From Achromobacter sp. HZ34 (GTDB lineage: Bacteria > Pseudomonadota > Gammaproteobacteria > Burkholderiales > Burkholderiaceae_B): DNA of 64,000 nucleotides. Positions 55,881 through 64,000 of this stretch are shown piece by piece (position 1 is the stretch's first letter; each line of letters begins with the position of its first letter). Where the stretch lies: contig NZ_NJIX01000010.1 in NCBI RefSeq assembly GCF_002209485.1, positions 1-64,000 on the forward strand, in the 5' to 3' direction. The notes beneath the pieces are model-generated. The model searched no databases and had not been told where the DNA came from. It was given only the letters and a program-made list of their open reading frames with translations. A program made the translations under genes and the position numbers.

Positions 55881-57110
55881 ATGTCTGGATATCCGATGAC
55901 ACCTCCGATCTTTACAACTCGATCGAACGCTGCATATGGCCATGTGCGAGTTCGTCCACCCGGTCAGCACTGGTTCGCATTCGACGTTTTGACGTCTGAT
56001 GCCAAGCGTGGGGGGGCAGAATTATTTGCAATGACTGTTTGGAACTCAGGCATCAGTGTGGATATTGCAACCGGGGCCTATTGGTATAAGGTGCCTCGTC
56101 GCAAAGACGACTCGTCTCAGGGGCACCGTACCGCGTTATGGAATGCGATAGCTGTCGCGAAAAAATATAATCTTCCTCAGCTTGCAATCCTGAAAGATCG
56201 CGACTCCAAGCGATGTTCGCTAGAGCACATATTTGACATTGTGAATGTGAAGTACGAAGAGGATGCTTCAGCCTGCTGGCTGAGGCTCGATGCGAGGGGA
56301 AAGGACCTTAGCGCATTCGCACAGCGGCTCGATCTGTCCTACTTGAGCGACCTCGCATCGCAAGATCCCTCGCCGGAAGCACCATCGCGCAATGCCGCTT
56401 GGTCTCGGGACGAGTTGATTCTCGCTCTTGATCTGTACGTCCGGTACCGTAAATCGCCACTCAATAAAGGCGCGCCAGAAATTGACGAACTGTCTCAGGT
56501 GTTGAATAGGCTGGGCGTCATTCTAGGAGTTAGTAGCGGAGGGACATACCGGAACGCCAATGGCGTATATATGAAGCTGATGAACTTCAAGCGCCTGGAT
56601 CCCGGCTATACGGCTTTGGGACGGCGCGGGCTCACACGAGGAAATGGTGATGAGGTCCGAGTGTGGGAACTGTTCTCGCACGACTCGGTTCGTCTCTCTG
56701 AAGCAGCGCAGCTAATTCGTCATGGCGTCCTGACATATTCCGAGGAGTCAGGAATCTCAGAGGGTGACGGATCAGGCATCGAAGAGGCTGAAGAAGGCAA
56801 GCTTGTTACTCGGATTCATAGGCATCGAGAGAGGGACCCGCGTCTTGTGCGGGAGGCAAAAGCTCAGGCACTAAGAAAGCATGGGCGGCTTTTTTGCGCT
56901 GCATGCAGCTTTGATTTCTCGGAGCGCTACGGTGCCATCGGGGCTGGAATCATAGACGTCCACCACACAACACCTGTTCATACAATGCAGCCGGGCGCGG
57001 TGACGAAGGTAATAGATTTGGTTCTCTTATGCTCGAATTGCCACAGGATTGTCCATTCGAAACGTCAGTGGTTAACCCTAGACGAAGTGAAGTCGGCGCT
57101 CGTCACATAG
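55881..57110 (+). CDS. HNH endonuclease, probable restriction/defence enzyme
   Basis: 409 residues from ATG 55881 (ATG 55896 is an alternative). The C-terminus (residues 330-400) is an HNH zinc-finger nuclease: CAACSFDF, IIDVHHTTPVH, then DLVLLCSNCHRIVH, with paired CxxC motifs. Residues 175-265 (AAWSRDELILALDLYVRYRK, TYRNANGVYMKLMNF) form a domain found with HNH in restriction-type enzymes. Residues 1-140 are a separate N-terminal domain (TALWNAIAVAKKYNLPQLAI) I cannot name, possibly a modified-base or DNA reader. Lower GC and codon use unlike its neighbours, next to an IS, indicate transfer. No methyltransferase is adjacent, so it may act on modified DNA (type IV style). Confidence 0.75.
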   Translation: MSGYPMTPPIFTTRSNAAYGHVRVRPPGQHWFAFDVLTSDAKRGGAELFAMTVWNSGISVDIATGAYWYKVPRRKDDSSQGHRTALWNAIAVAKKYNLPQLAILKDRDSKRCSLEHIFDIVNVKYEEDASACWLRLDARGKDLSAFAQRLDLSYLSDLASQDPSPEAPSRNAAWSRDELILALDLYVRYRKSPLNKGAPEIDELSQVLNRLGVILGVSSGGTYRNANGVYMKLMNFKRLDPGYTALGRRGLTRGNGDEVRVWELFSHDSVRLSEAAQLIRHGVLTYSEESGISEGDGSGIEEAEEGKLVTRIHRHRERDPRLVREAKAQALRKHGRLFCAACSFDFSERYGAIGAGIIDVHHTTPVHTMQPGAVTKVIDLVLLCSNCHRIVHSKRQWLTLDEVKSALVT

Positions 57111-57147
57111 AGAGATGCGCATGTGAGACGAGAACGAGCGGGACGCT

Positions 57148-57333
57148 CTACCTCATTTTCCCTGCGGCAGGTTGATTCTTCTCGCGAGCGCGGGCAATGA
57201 CATCTAACGCGTGGATGAGGTACTTCGAGTCATCCTCCCTATTCTCGAGCGCCGCTTCAAGGTAGGCTGCCATTTCTTCTTCAGTGCGAAGGTGGGAAGC
57301 AGAGTCCCAGAGACGTGTAGTTATTTTGTTCAT
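57148..57333 (-). pseudogene. Truncated orphan antitoxin (HigA/PHD-like addiction antidote family)
   Basis: 61 codons: MNKITTRLWDSASHLRTEEE, MAAYLEAALENREDDSKYLI and HALDVIARAREKN. This is the N-terminal half of the Xre-type addiction-module antidote family, in which the phrase ALxxIARARG leads directly into the helix-turn-helix. Here the sequence diverges after ARARE and stops, so the DNA-binding half is lost. No toxin gene of the usual partner type is seen on either side. Confidence 0.6.
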
Positions 57334-57735
57334 GCTTCATTCCTAATCGAGCGCATTGCTTGAAGCTGCGGTCGCCATACCTTTCACTGGAAACATAGAC
57401 CACGGGCATGACGCCTTCGACCGTGTCGTCGGAGGTATGTCGCTAGTTTCTGTTGGTGGTTCCTGGGCTACGCGGCGGGCTGAATGACTTGCTCGATTAA
57501 TTAACGGGCGCCGGGCACCGGAAGCGATGCGCCCGGCGTTGGCATTTTGTCCGAACAGAGCGATATGCGTCGCCGGGCATTGATAAAGATTCCATACATC
57601 TCCGGTCAATGAGGGTATCCACGCTGGCGCACCCAAAATAGAGTGCGCCAGCATGACATGCTGCTGCGACAGGGCCACAGGTGTGTATGTCATGCCATCA
57701 GGCTCTGCACGCACCAGTCAGCCTCAGCACCCCCC
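57334..57735. other. Gene-poor interval with a GC-rich hairpin
   Basis: No convincing gene. A leftward open frame (57343-57714) lacks any recognisable motif and a ribosome-binding site. A strong hairpin CGCCGGGC-14-GCCCGGCG lies at 57509-57538 without a T run. The segment looks like decayed accessory DNA between the antitoxin fragment and the Bug-type gene. Confidence 0.5.
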
Positions 57736-58728
57736 TCAATGAAACGGCAATATCCCCCTATCCTTCATCATAGCCAGCCACCTCTCCGCCTCCTCCTCCC
57801 CCAACTTTTTCATCGCCTCAGGCGGATTAGGCTGTGGCGGCGTCGCATACCCCAGCTGCATCATCTCCGCGATCACATCCTCCTCTTTCAACACCGCGTT
57901 GATGCCCTCACTAAGCCGCGCGATTACGGACTCAGGCGTCCCTGACGGAACCATCAACCCCGCCCACGAATCCACATCCAGGTTGGGCATCCCTCGATCC
58001 GACATGCTGGGGAGTTCGACGATATGTCCATCCATCGTCTTCGACATGATTGCGAGACCCTGCAGCGTTCCTTCCCTGATGTGAGGTATCGCCGACGACA
58101 GCGTGCTGAATAGCACGTCGACCCTCCCTTCCTTCAGGTCCAGATAGGCCAGTGAACTCCCCTTGTAGGCAATATGGTCTACGTCTATGCCAGTCTCTTG
58201 CTGGAAGATCTCTAATAATAAATATCCGGTTGAGCCCATCCCTGGTGATGCGCAGCGTAGCTGTCCAGGATTGGTTCGAGCGATCTCCAGCAAGTCTTCC
58301 AGACTCCTTACCGGCGAGTGCCGACTCGCGACGATCACGTTAGGCGTCATGGCGATCAAGCCGATCGGTATCAGGTCCTCGGCGAAATCGAACTCCAGGC
58401 TCGCGAATAAGTACTTGTGTAAGGTGTTTGGCCGAGCGCACAGATATAAGGTATAGCCGTCTGCCTTGGCGCGGCACATAGCCTCCGCGCCTACGTTTCC
58501 ATCAGATCCGACGTGATTGACCACGACGACTTCACTGGCGAGTTCCTTGCCCAGATGCTTGGCCAGCAAACGCGCCAGGCTATCGGCCCCTCCGCCAGGA
58601 GGGTACCCAACCACGATGCTTATGGCTTGGCTTGGATACGCAGTTTCGTCTTTATCTTCCACGACCGTAGACGACATTTCGCCGACATCCTGCGTCGACC
58701 CCGCAAGTTGCTTTCTTCCGCATTGCAT
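57736..58728 (-). CDS. Bug-family receptor lacking a signal peptide
   Basis: 330 residues. Core family motifs are present: ISIVVGYPPGGGADSLARLL, GSDGNVGAEAMCRAKADGY, CASPGMGSTGYLLLEIFQQE, IAYKGSSLAYLDLKEG and SWAGLMVPSGTPESV. The N-terminus, MQCGRKQLAGSTQDVGEMSS, is polar and has no hydrophobic export segment; a later start (58674) does not help. Either the protein stays in the cytoplasm or the true start has been lost. No transporter genes are adjacent. Confidence 0.8.
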   Translation of the reverse strand: MQCGRKQLAGSTQDVGEMSSTVVEDKDETAYPSQAISIVVGYPPGGGADSLARLLAKHLGKELASEVVVVNHVGSDGNVGAEAMCRAKADGYTLYLCARPNTLHKYLFASLEFDFAEDLIPIGLIAMTPNVIVASRHSPVRSLEDLLEIARTNPGQLRCASPGMGSTGYLLLEIFQQETGIDVDHIAYKGSSLAYLDLKEGRVDVLFSTLSSAIPHIREGTLQGLAIMSKTMDGHIVELPSMSDRGMPNLDVDSWAGLMVPSGTPESVIARLSEGINAVLKEEDVIAEMMQLGYATPPQPNPPEAMKKLGEEEAERWLAMMKDRGILPFH

Positions 58729-59206
58729 TGTCTGCTCCTTTGGAAATGAGCCCCTTATGGAGGCCTGCAGGTGCGTGGCGAAGTCGCGAAAAACTGTTCC
58801 GCGGTTATGGACGGCAAGATGTCGGTATTAATCTGCACTCTGCAAGAAGTTGGCATATGTGTGGTTTTGAGAATTTTGCATTTCGACGCCAGCTTGTCAC
58901 TCAACGGCCGATGACCTGCAGGCCAAATACCGCTATCCCAAACCCGCCTCAAACGACCCTAATGCAGAGCAATAATCCGCATTAGTCGTAACAATAAATA
59001 TCCGTGCCAATCATTTGTCGTTTTCCCATCACGCCAGCTCCTCATTTCGTCGGAAGAATTCGCAAATTCATCGAAAAAATCTCAATCTCGCCCCGGTAGA
59101 CGGAACAATCCACTTACCTAAACTTGCGTCCCGTTGTATTCCAGCCAAGCGTGACTTGGCAGTGGCATACCCCGGCCGGGACCGAATGCCTGCGAGAAGA
59201 GTTGAG
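58729..59206. other. Intergenic promoter zone between Bug gene and autotransporter
   Basis: About 480 bases, A/T-rich after 58960, without a convincing gene. It should hold the divergent promoters of the leftward receptor and the rightward autotransporter, but I find no promoter pair close enough to consensus to place. Confidence 0.5.
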
Positions 59207-62200
59207 ATGAGAGACCGCGTCGCCGCCAAGTTGACCCTGACCCCGTTGTTGTCCGCATTGATATTGGCCGGCCTGGCAATGCCGCCCCGCGCCGACGCCG
59301 CCCTGAGCTGCCCGGCAGCCAGTTCCTCCACCAGCTCCACCACGACCTGCACCACCGACGCCAGCCAAGGCGGCTCGGGCGCGCAGATCGATGTCGACTT
59401 CACCGGCGCTGCCGGAACCAAGACCAACAACGGCGACTACGGCGGCAACTACACGGTCAACAACTTTGCGAACCTGAGCCCCTCATCTCCGCAAGCCGGC
59501 CTGTTGGTCCGCCTGAAGGGCGGCGCGGGATCCAGCGACACCAGCAATAACGGCACGAACGGCGGCAACGGCGGCACCATCACGATCACCAACAACGGCA
59601 CGATCAACGTCAACGTATCGCCTGCCTCCAGCAGCCAGGGCTCCGCGCCGGGCATCTGGGACGACACCGGCGCGCTGTTCGGTATCTATGGCGCATCGAT
59701 CGGCGGCCGCGGTGCCGACGCAGCGGTCACCGTCATCGGCGGCGGCAATGGCGGTAGCGGCGGGGCAGGTTCGGCCATCAGCATCAGCAACACCGGCTCG
59801 ATCACGCTCAGCCAACTACCCTATGGCGGCGTTGGCATCTACGCCGCCGGTATCGGTGGCGGAGGCGGCAAGCAAGACAATGCCGGAACGGGCGACCAGG
59901 TCGGCGGCAATGGCGGTAGCACCAACGCCATCGGCATCGACAACAGCGCTTCGATCAACCTTATTTCAGGCAACGCGGGCCGCTACGCCTGGGGCATCGG
60001 CGTGGAATCCATCGGCGGCGACGGCGGCCAGGCCAACGGTAACGGTGGACAAGCCGGTGGCGCGAATACTTCGCAGACCAGCTACATCACCAACAGCGGC
60101 AGCGTCACGGTATCCGTGACCGGCTCCAGCATGACCCAGGGCATGCGCGGCCTGTACATCCTTGGCCAGGGCGGCAACGGCCTGACTTCCGAGGACGGCA
60201 GCGACAACGGCGGCTACGGGGCCACCACTGCTGCCCAAACGGTGACAAACGCTGGCGCCATCACGGTCACGGCGACCAACCCGCTGGCCAAGCCGACCAA
60301 CCGGGGCGCCTTGTCCGGCGGCATCGTCATGATGAACGTAGGCGGCAACGGCGGCGCGGGCCCGCAGACTGTCACCAATACTTCTGGTGAAAGAGGCGGT
60401 ACGGGTGGATCAAATCAATATACGTCCACCCTCGCGATGAACAGTGGCTCGGTCATCAACACAACGGGCGACTACTTGCCCGGGGCGGTCGTGCTAAGCC
60501 TGGGCGGCAACGGCGGTGAGGGTCGGGAAGACAGCGACGGTGCGGCCGGGGGCTATGGCGGCACGATCAACGTCACGATGGGCGGGTCCGCCAGCATCAC
60601 CACGAACGGCACGGAATCCCACGGCCTCGTCGCGCGCAGCGCGGGCGGCGCAGGTGGCGGTGTGGAAACCAGTAGCGGCATCGTCGACTTCACCCCCGAA
60701 AACGCCGGCACGGGCGGCAACGGCGGCGCGGTGTCGATCACCACGGGCAATGCGTCGCAGGGCCTGGGTGGCGGCAACATCACCACCCACGGCGCGAACT
60801 CCATCGGCATGCTGGCGCAGTCCATGGGCGGCTTCGGCGGCGGCACCACTTCCAACTTCGAACTGTTTGGCGAAGCCGGCGCGAACGCCGGCAATGGCGG
60901 CACGCCCGGCACGGTCACGATCAGCAGCATGACCGATATCAACACCAGCGGGGCCTCCTCGCACGGCATCGTGGCGCAGTCCATCGGCGGCGGTGGCGGT
61001 ACGGCGGGCGCCAGCAGCGGCATCGTGGCCTTGGGCGGCAGCGGCGGTAATGCGATCGGCGGCGGCACGGTCAACGTGACGCAATCAGCGGGCGTGACCA
61101 CCACAGGCTCTTCAGCCATCGGCATCCTGGCGCAATCCATCGGCGGCGGCGGCGGCGACGGCGGCGGTTCGTCCGGCATGGTCACCATCGGCGGCCAGGC
61201 CGGCAGTGGCGGCGGCGGCGGCGGCGCGACGACGGCCACGCTTAGCGGCGGCAGCATCCAGACGTCCGGCGATACGTCCTACGGCATGGTGGCGCAATCC
61301 ATCGGCGGCGGTGGCGGCACCGGCGGCGCGGCGTCTTCGTACAGCGTCGGCGTGGGCTTTGCCATGTCGGTGGCGGTGGGCGGCTCGGGCGGCGGCGGTG
61401 GCGCGGCCTCGACGGCCAATGCCACGCTCTCCAACGCCAGCATCACCACGGGCGCGTCGGGCACTACCACGACGGACTCGCACGGCCTGGTCGTGCAGTC
61501 CATCGGCGGCGGGGGTGGGGCAGGCGGCGCATCGGTCGCCAAAGCCTATGCCATCGCGGTGCCGGATGACAGCGCATCGGTGGGCGCCGCCGTATCGTTC
61601 GCGGTGGGCGGCTCCGGAGGCAGTGGCGGCAGCGGTGGCCGGGCCGAGGCTGACCTGTCCAGTTCGGCCATCACGACATACGGCGCCGGTTCCTACGGCA
61701 TCCTGGCGCAGTCCATCGGCGGCGGCGGCGGGGTTGGCGGTAATGCAACGTCGACGTCCACCGTAATCGGTACGGACAGTAGCGTAGGCGCCACGGTCAG
61801 CGCGGCCTTCGGCGGCAACGGCGGCTCGGCCGCCTGCACCTCTTCGCTCAATACATGCGCCAGCACGACAACGGTGAACCTGAACGGTGGCAACCGTATC
61901 CAGACCTGGGGCGACTCCGCCAACGGCATCGTCGCGCAAAGCATAGGCGGTGGCGGCGGCGCGGGCGGCATCGGCTCGGCCAGCGGCAGCAACCGCAACA
62001 CGGACGCCAGCGTCAGCGCCACCATCAGCCTGGGCGGCACGGGCAGCGGTGGCGGCACGGCCGGCACCGTGGTCTTCAACAGCACCTACACCGACTCGGT
62101 GATCACGGCCGGCGACGGCGCGCGCGGCGTGCTGCTGCAATCGATCGGCGGCGGCGGTGGCGCGTCGCAAGGCGGCCAGATCGGCCTGTCCTTGAGTTCG

Positions 62201-64000
62201 GAAGGCGAGGACGGCAGCACGGATGTGAGCGGCACGGTCAACGTGGGTCGTGGCGGCTCATCGGGTGGTGCCGGCGGTGCCATCAATCTCGTGTCCAACG
62301 GCCAGATCAGGACTTACGGTGCCGATGCCGACGGCCTGGTCGCGCAGACCATCGGCGGTTCTGGCGGCCTGGGCGGCGTGGCTGGCGGCGAAGCGGCGGA
62401 CCCGGAGACGGGCGTGCTGAAAAAGGTGGCCGGTACCTTCCAGGACGAAGGCACCAGCTATGAATTGAACGTGGGTGTGGGTGGCACCGGTGGTGGTGGC
62501 GGCAACGGCGGCACCATCGGCAGCAGCAGCACCCCGGCCAGCCTTGGATCGCAGATCAACACGTATGGCGACCACGCCGAGGCCGTGGTGCTGCAGTCCA
62601 TCGGCGGCGGCGGCGGGGCGGGGGGCGCATCGACGACCTCATCCAGCAGCGAGTCGTCGCACCTGACGCTGTCGGTGGGCGGCAAGGGCGGCAGTGGCGG
62701 CGCGGGCGGCGACATCGTCGTGTATTTCAATGACGCTTTCGAGAACGGGCTGTCGGGCAATCTGTTCAACACCTACGGCTTCGGTTCGCACGGCGTGGTG
62801 GTGCAGTCCATCGGCGGTGGGGGCGGCATCGGCGCGTCGGGCTCGCCCTTGGCCGACGGCCACATCACCGTGGGCCGCGACGGCGGCAATGGCGGTAACG
62901 GCGGCAATATCACGGTGAACCAGGCGAGCTGGGCCAACATCTCCACGCATGGCGACAGCGCTTTCGGCCTGATCCTGCAGTCCATCGGCGCCGGCGGCGG
63001 TATCGGCATCGCCGGCAATACGGACTCGGCGGCCAGCCCCGGCGGCCAGAAGCTGTCGCTGACCCTGGGTGGGCGTAACGGCGCAACGGGCAACGGCGGC
63101 GCGATTACTGTGAGTACGGGCCTGGGCATGAATACCTACGGCGACCGTGCGATCGGCGTGCTGGCGCAGTCGATAGGCGGGGGCGGGGGTGTGGCCACCA
63201 CCGGCTCGGCCAGTGGTCTGCAGGGGCTTTCAATGGGCGGCGGCAGTGGCGCCGGCGGTGTCGTCAATCTGGATATCACGGGTGGCAGCATCACCACTCA
63301 AGGCAATGGCGCCCATGCGCTCGTGGCGCAATCCATCGGCGGTGGCGGCGGCATCATCGGTGACACGGGCTCGGGGATACAGCTGAGCCTGAACCAAGGC
63401 GGGCTGCCGAGCGGGGTCACCGGTAACGGGAGCGGCAGTGCCGTTACCGTCACCACCAATGCCAAGCTTGCCACTTCTGGAAGAAATGCCTTCGGCATCA
63501 TCGCACAGTCCATTGGCGGCGGCGGTGGCATCGGCGGCAGCGCCTCCAATGGTTTTGCCGGTAACCTGGTGACCAGTGGCAGCGGCACAGCGTCCCCGGT
63601 GACCGTCAACCAGAGCGGGTCGATCTCGGTGACTGGCGCCGGTTCAACCGGCATCTTCGCGCAGAGCCAAGGTCCGGACAACAACGGCGTCGTTACCGTG
63701 AACGTGAACGGCAGCGTGGCCGGCGGGTCCAGCGCCAATGGCTTCGGCTATGGCGTGTGGATCGCGCAGGGCGTGAACAACGTCCTGAACGTCGGCAGCG
63801 GTGGCAGCATCAGCGCCACGTCCGGTGTCGCCGTCCATTACGATGGCGACTCGCTGCAAACGTCGGGCAACAAGCTGACCATCACCAACAACGGCATCAT
63901 CAACGGCAGCGTGCAGTGTACGGACGCCGATACCGGCGCGAACTGCGGCTACACCGCACCAAGCGCGGCGCCGGTGAGCTTCGTCGCCATCCCGACATCC
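59207..64000 (+). CDS. Giant autotransporter/adhesin passenger, 3' end outside window
   Basis: Open for 1598 codons from ATG 59207 to the window edge (an in-frame ATG at 59186 is possible). Signal peptide residues 1-31: KLTLTPLLSALILAGLAMPP with cleavage after ADA. The rest is extremely rich in Gly, Ser, Thr, Asn and Ala, forming repeats that alternate short beta strands and carry the phrase GIVAQSIGGGGG at 14 places. This fits a long beta-helical passenger of a type V autotransporter with the beta-barrel beyond the window. Exposed on the cell surface; adhesion is the likely role. The end of the visible part (from about residue 1480) leaves the repeat pattern, as expected near a linker region. 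Confidence 0.85.
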   Translation, partial: MRDRVAAKLTLTPLLSALILAGLAMPPRADAALSCPAASSSTSSTTTCTTDASQGGSGAQIDVDFTGAAGTKTNNGDYGGNYTVNNFANLSPSSPQAGLLVRLKGGAGSSDTSNNGTNGGNGGTITITNNGTINVNVSPASSSQGSAPGIWDDTGALFGIYGASIGGRGADAAVTVIGGGNGGSGGAGSAISISNTGSITLSQLPYGGVGIYAAGIGGGGGKQDNAGTGDQVGGNGGSTNAIGIDNSASINLISGNAGRYAWGIGVESIGGDGGQANGNGGQAGGANTSQTSYITNSGSVTVSVTGSSMTQGMRGLYILGQGGNGLTSEDGSDNGGYGATTAAQTVTNAGAITVTATNPLAKPTNRGALSGGIVMMNVGGNGGAGPQTVTNTSGERGGTGGSNQYTSTLAMNSGSVINTTGDYLPGAVVLSLGGNGGEGREDSDGAAGGYGGTINVTMGGSASITTNGTESHGLVARSAGGAGGGVETSSGIVDFTPENAGTGGNGGAVSITTGNASQGLGGGNITTHGANSIGMLAQSMGGFGGGTTSNFELFGEAGANAGNGGTPGTVTISSMTDINTSGASSHGIVAQSIGGGGGTAGASSGIVALGGSGGNAIGGGTVNVTQSAGVTTTGSSAIGILAQSIGGGGGDGGGSSGMVTIGGQAGSGGGGGGATTATLSGGSIQTSGDTSYGMVAQSIGGGGGTGGAASSYSVGVGFAMSVAVGGSGGGGGAASTANATLSNASITTGASGTTTTDSHGLVVQSIGGGGGAGGASVAKAYAIAVPDDSASVGAAVSFAVGGSGGSGGSGGRAEADLSSSAITTYGAGSYGILAQSIGGGGGVGGNATSTSTVIGTDSSVGATVSAAFGGNGGSAACTSSLNTCASTTTVNLNGGNRIQTWGDSANGIVAQSIGGGGGAGGIGSASGSNRNTDASVSATISLGGTGSGGGTAGTVVFNSTYTDSVITAGDGARGVLLQSIGGGGGASQGGQIGLSLSSEGEDGSTDVSGTVNVGRGGSSGGAGGAINLVSNGQIRTYGADADGLVAQTIGGSGGLGGVAGGEAADPETGVLKKVAGTFQDEGTSYELNVGVGGTGGGGGNGGTIGSSSTPASLGSQINTYGDHAEAVVLQSIGGGGGAGGASTTSSSSESSHLTLSVGGKGGSGGAGGDIVVYFNDAFENGLSGNLFNTYGFGSHGVVVQSIGGGGGIGASGSPLADGHITVGRDGGNGGNGGNITVNQASWANISTHGDSAFGLILQSIGAGGGIGIAGNTDSAASPGGQKLSLTLGGRNGATGNGGAITVSTGLGMNTYGDRAIGVLAQSIGGGGGVATTGSASGLQGLSMGGGSGAGGVVNLDITGGSITTQGNGAHALVAQSIGGGGGIIGDTGSGIQLSLNQGGLPSGVTGNGSGSAVTVTTNAKLATSGRNAFGIIAQSIGGGGGIGGSASNGFAGNLVTSGSGTASPVTVNQSGSISVTGAGSTGIFAQSQGPDNNGVVTVNVNGSVAGGSSANGFGYGVWIAQGVNNVLNVGSGGSISATSGVAVHYDGDSLQTSGNKLTITNNGIINGSVQCTDADTGANCGYTAPSAAPVSFVAIPTS
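60962..63530 (+). repeat. Coding repeats with AQSIGGGGG signature in the autotransporter
   Basis: Fourteen copies of a [hydrophobic]-x-Q-S-I-G-G-G-G-G phrase begin near 60971, 61130, 61291, 61485, 61693, 61922, 62128, 62338, 62585, 62797, 62970, 63157, 63323 and 63502. Spacings vary between about 160 and 250 bases (53-82 residues). An earlier degenerate copy, AQSMGGFGGG, lies near 60816. Copy 8 reads AQTIGGSGG and copy 11 QSIGAGGG. DNA identity between copies is high only over the phrase, so the array is old. Confidence 0.85.

Noticed and set aside
57343-57714. A leftward 123-codon frame upstream of the antitoxin fragment that might be its toxin
   Set aside because: The sequence has no RelE/HigB-type features, is compositionally random and includes a strong GC hairpin.
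60494-63738. Long leftward open frames opposite the autotransporter, rich in Pro, Ala and Met
   Set aside because: They are the reverse complement of Gly/Ser/Thr-coding repeats (GGC becomes GCC, TCC becomes GGA). They lack ribosome-binding sites and family motifs, and the rightward frame has a signal peptide and continuous structure.
1-64000. CRISPR array, rRNA genes or complete tRNA genes
   Set aside because: No regularly spaced short direct repeats with unique spacers, no ribosomal RNA sequence and no full tRNA cloverleaf were seen. The autotransporter repeats are coding and irregular.

Overview
The window is one strand of a beta-proteobacterial chromosome, most likely Bordetella or a close relative in the Alcaligenaceae (for example Achromobacter). 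This rests on the GC-rich sequence, the tripartite-tricarboxylate-type (Bug) solute receptors and the general gene content, not on a database match. The right half of a temperate podovirus-like prophage fills about 1-35.6 kb. Host chromosome follows, interrupted by a decayed insertion sequence.

Prophage, 1-35604. The left end runs off the window, so no integrase is visible. A leftward early operon (4114 down to 1) carries a strong sigma70-type promoter at 4162-4191, a run of small tightly overlapping genes, a lambda-exonuclease-like YqaJ nuclease, an SSB and a DUF551-like gene. The switch region follows: an S24-type repressor, three operator-like repeats, a P22-type Cro and a CII-position HTH protein. 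A Rap1a/Tai-type immunity-like gene lies just downstream of the repressor on the same strand. The rightward early genes (6129-9782) include NinB, a Ref-like nuclease, an O-like replication protein, a HEXXH protein and a DUF1064 nuclease. The late genes (9864-34052) follow the T7/BPP-1-type podovirus plan: small and large terminase, head-tail connector, scaffold, capsid, Bbp16-like cement protein, tail tubes A and B, internal ejection proteins, a pectate-lyase-fold tail spike, then holin, SAR-type lysozyme and nested spanins. No reverse transcriptase or other sign of a diversity-generating retroelement is present. Two leftward accessory genes, an O-acyltransferase and a Cys-rich small protein, lie at the right end. 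The junction is a tRNA-Leu 3' end (35587-35604), read as attR.

Host region, 35.7-54.3 kb. This holds a broken PAS-GAF-GGDEF gene; a membrane-bound GMC dehydrogenase operon (triheme cytochrome, small subunit, flavoprotein); a leftward SDR / peroxiredoxin-like / enoyl-CoA hydratase cluster beside a divergent LysR gene with twin binding sites; a GntR regulator divergent from a Bug receptor; an RlmN-type radical-SAM gene; and a pntAA-pntAB-pntB / aldehyde dehydrogenase / AdhP / UspA cluster ending at a Crp/Fnr regulator. The same 14-bp FNR-type box lies upstream of pntAA and upstream of the regulator gene, suggesting a local redox regulon.

Accessory region, 54.3-59.2 kb. A degenerate IS2-type element has a second, orphan copy of one terminal repeat beside it. 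Next come an HNH endonuclease of restriction type, a truncated orphan antitoxin and a Bug-type receptor with no signal peptide. The window ends inside a very large autotransporter passenger (59207 to beyond 64000) built of repeats carrying an AQSIGGGGG signature.
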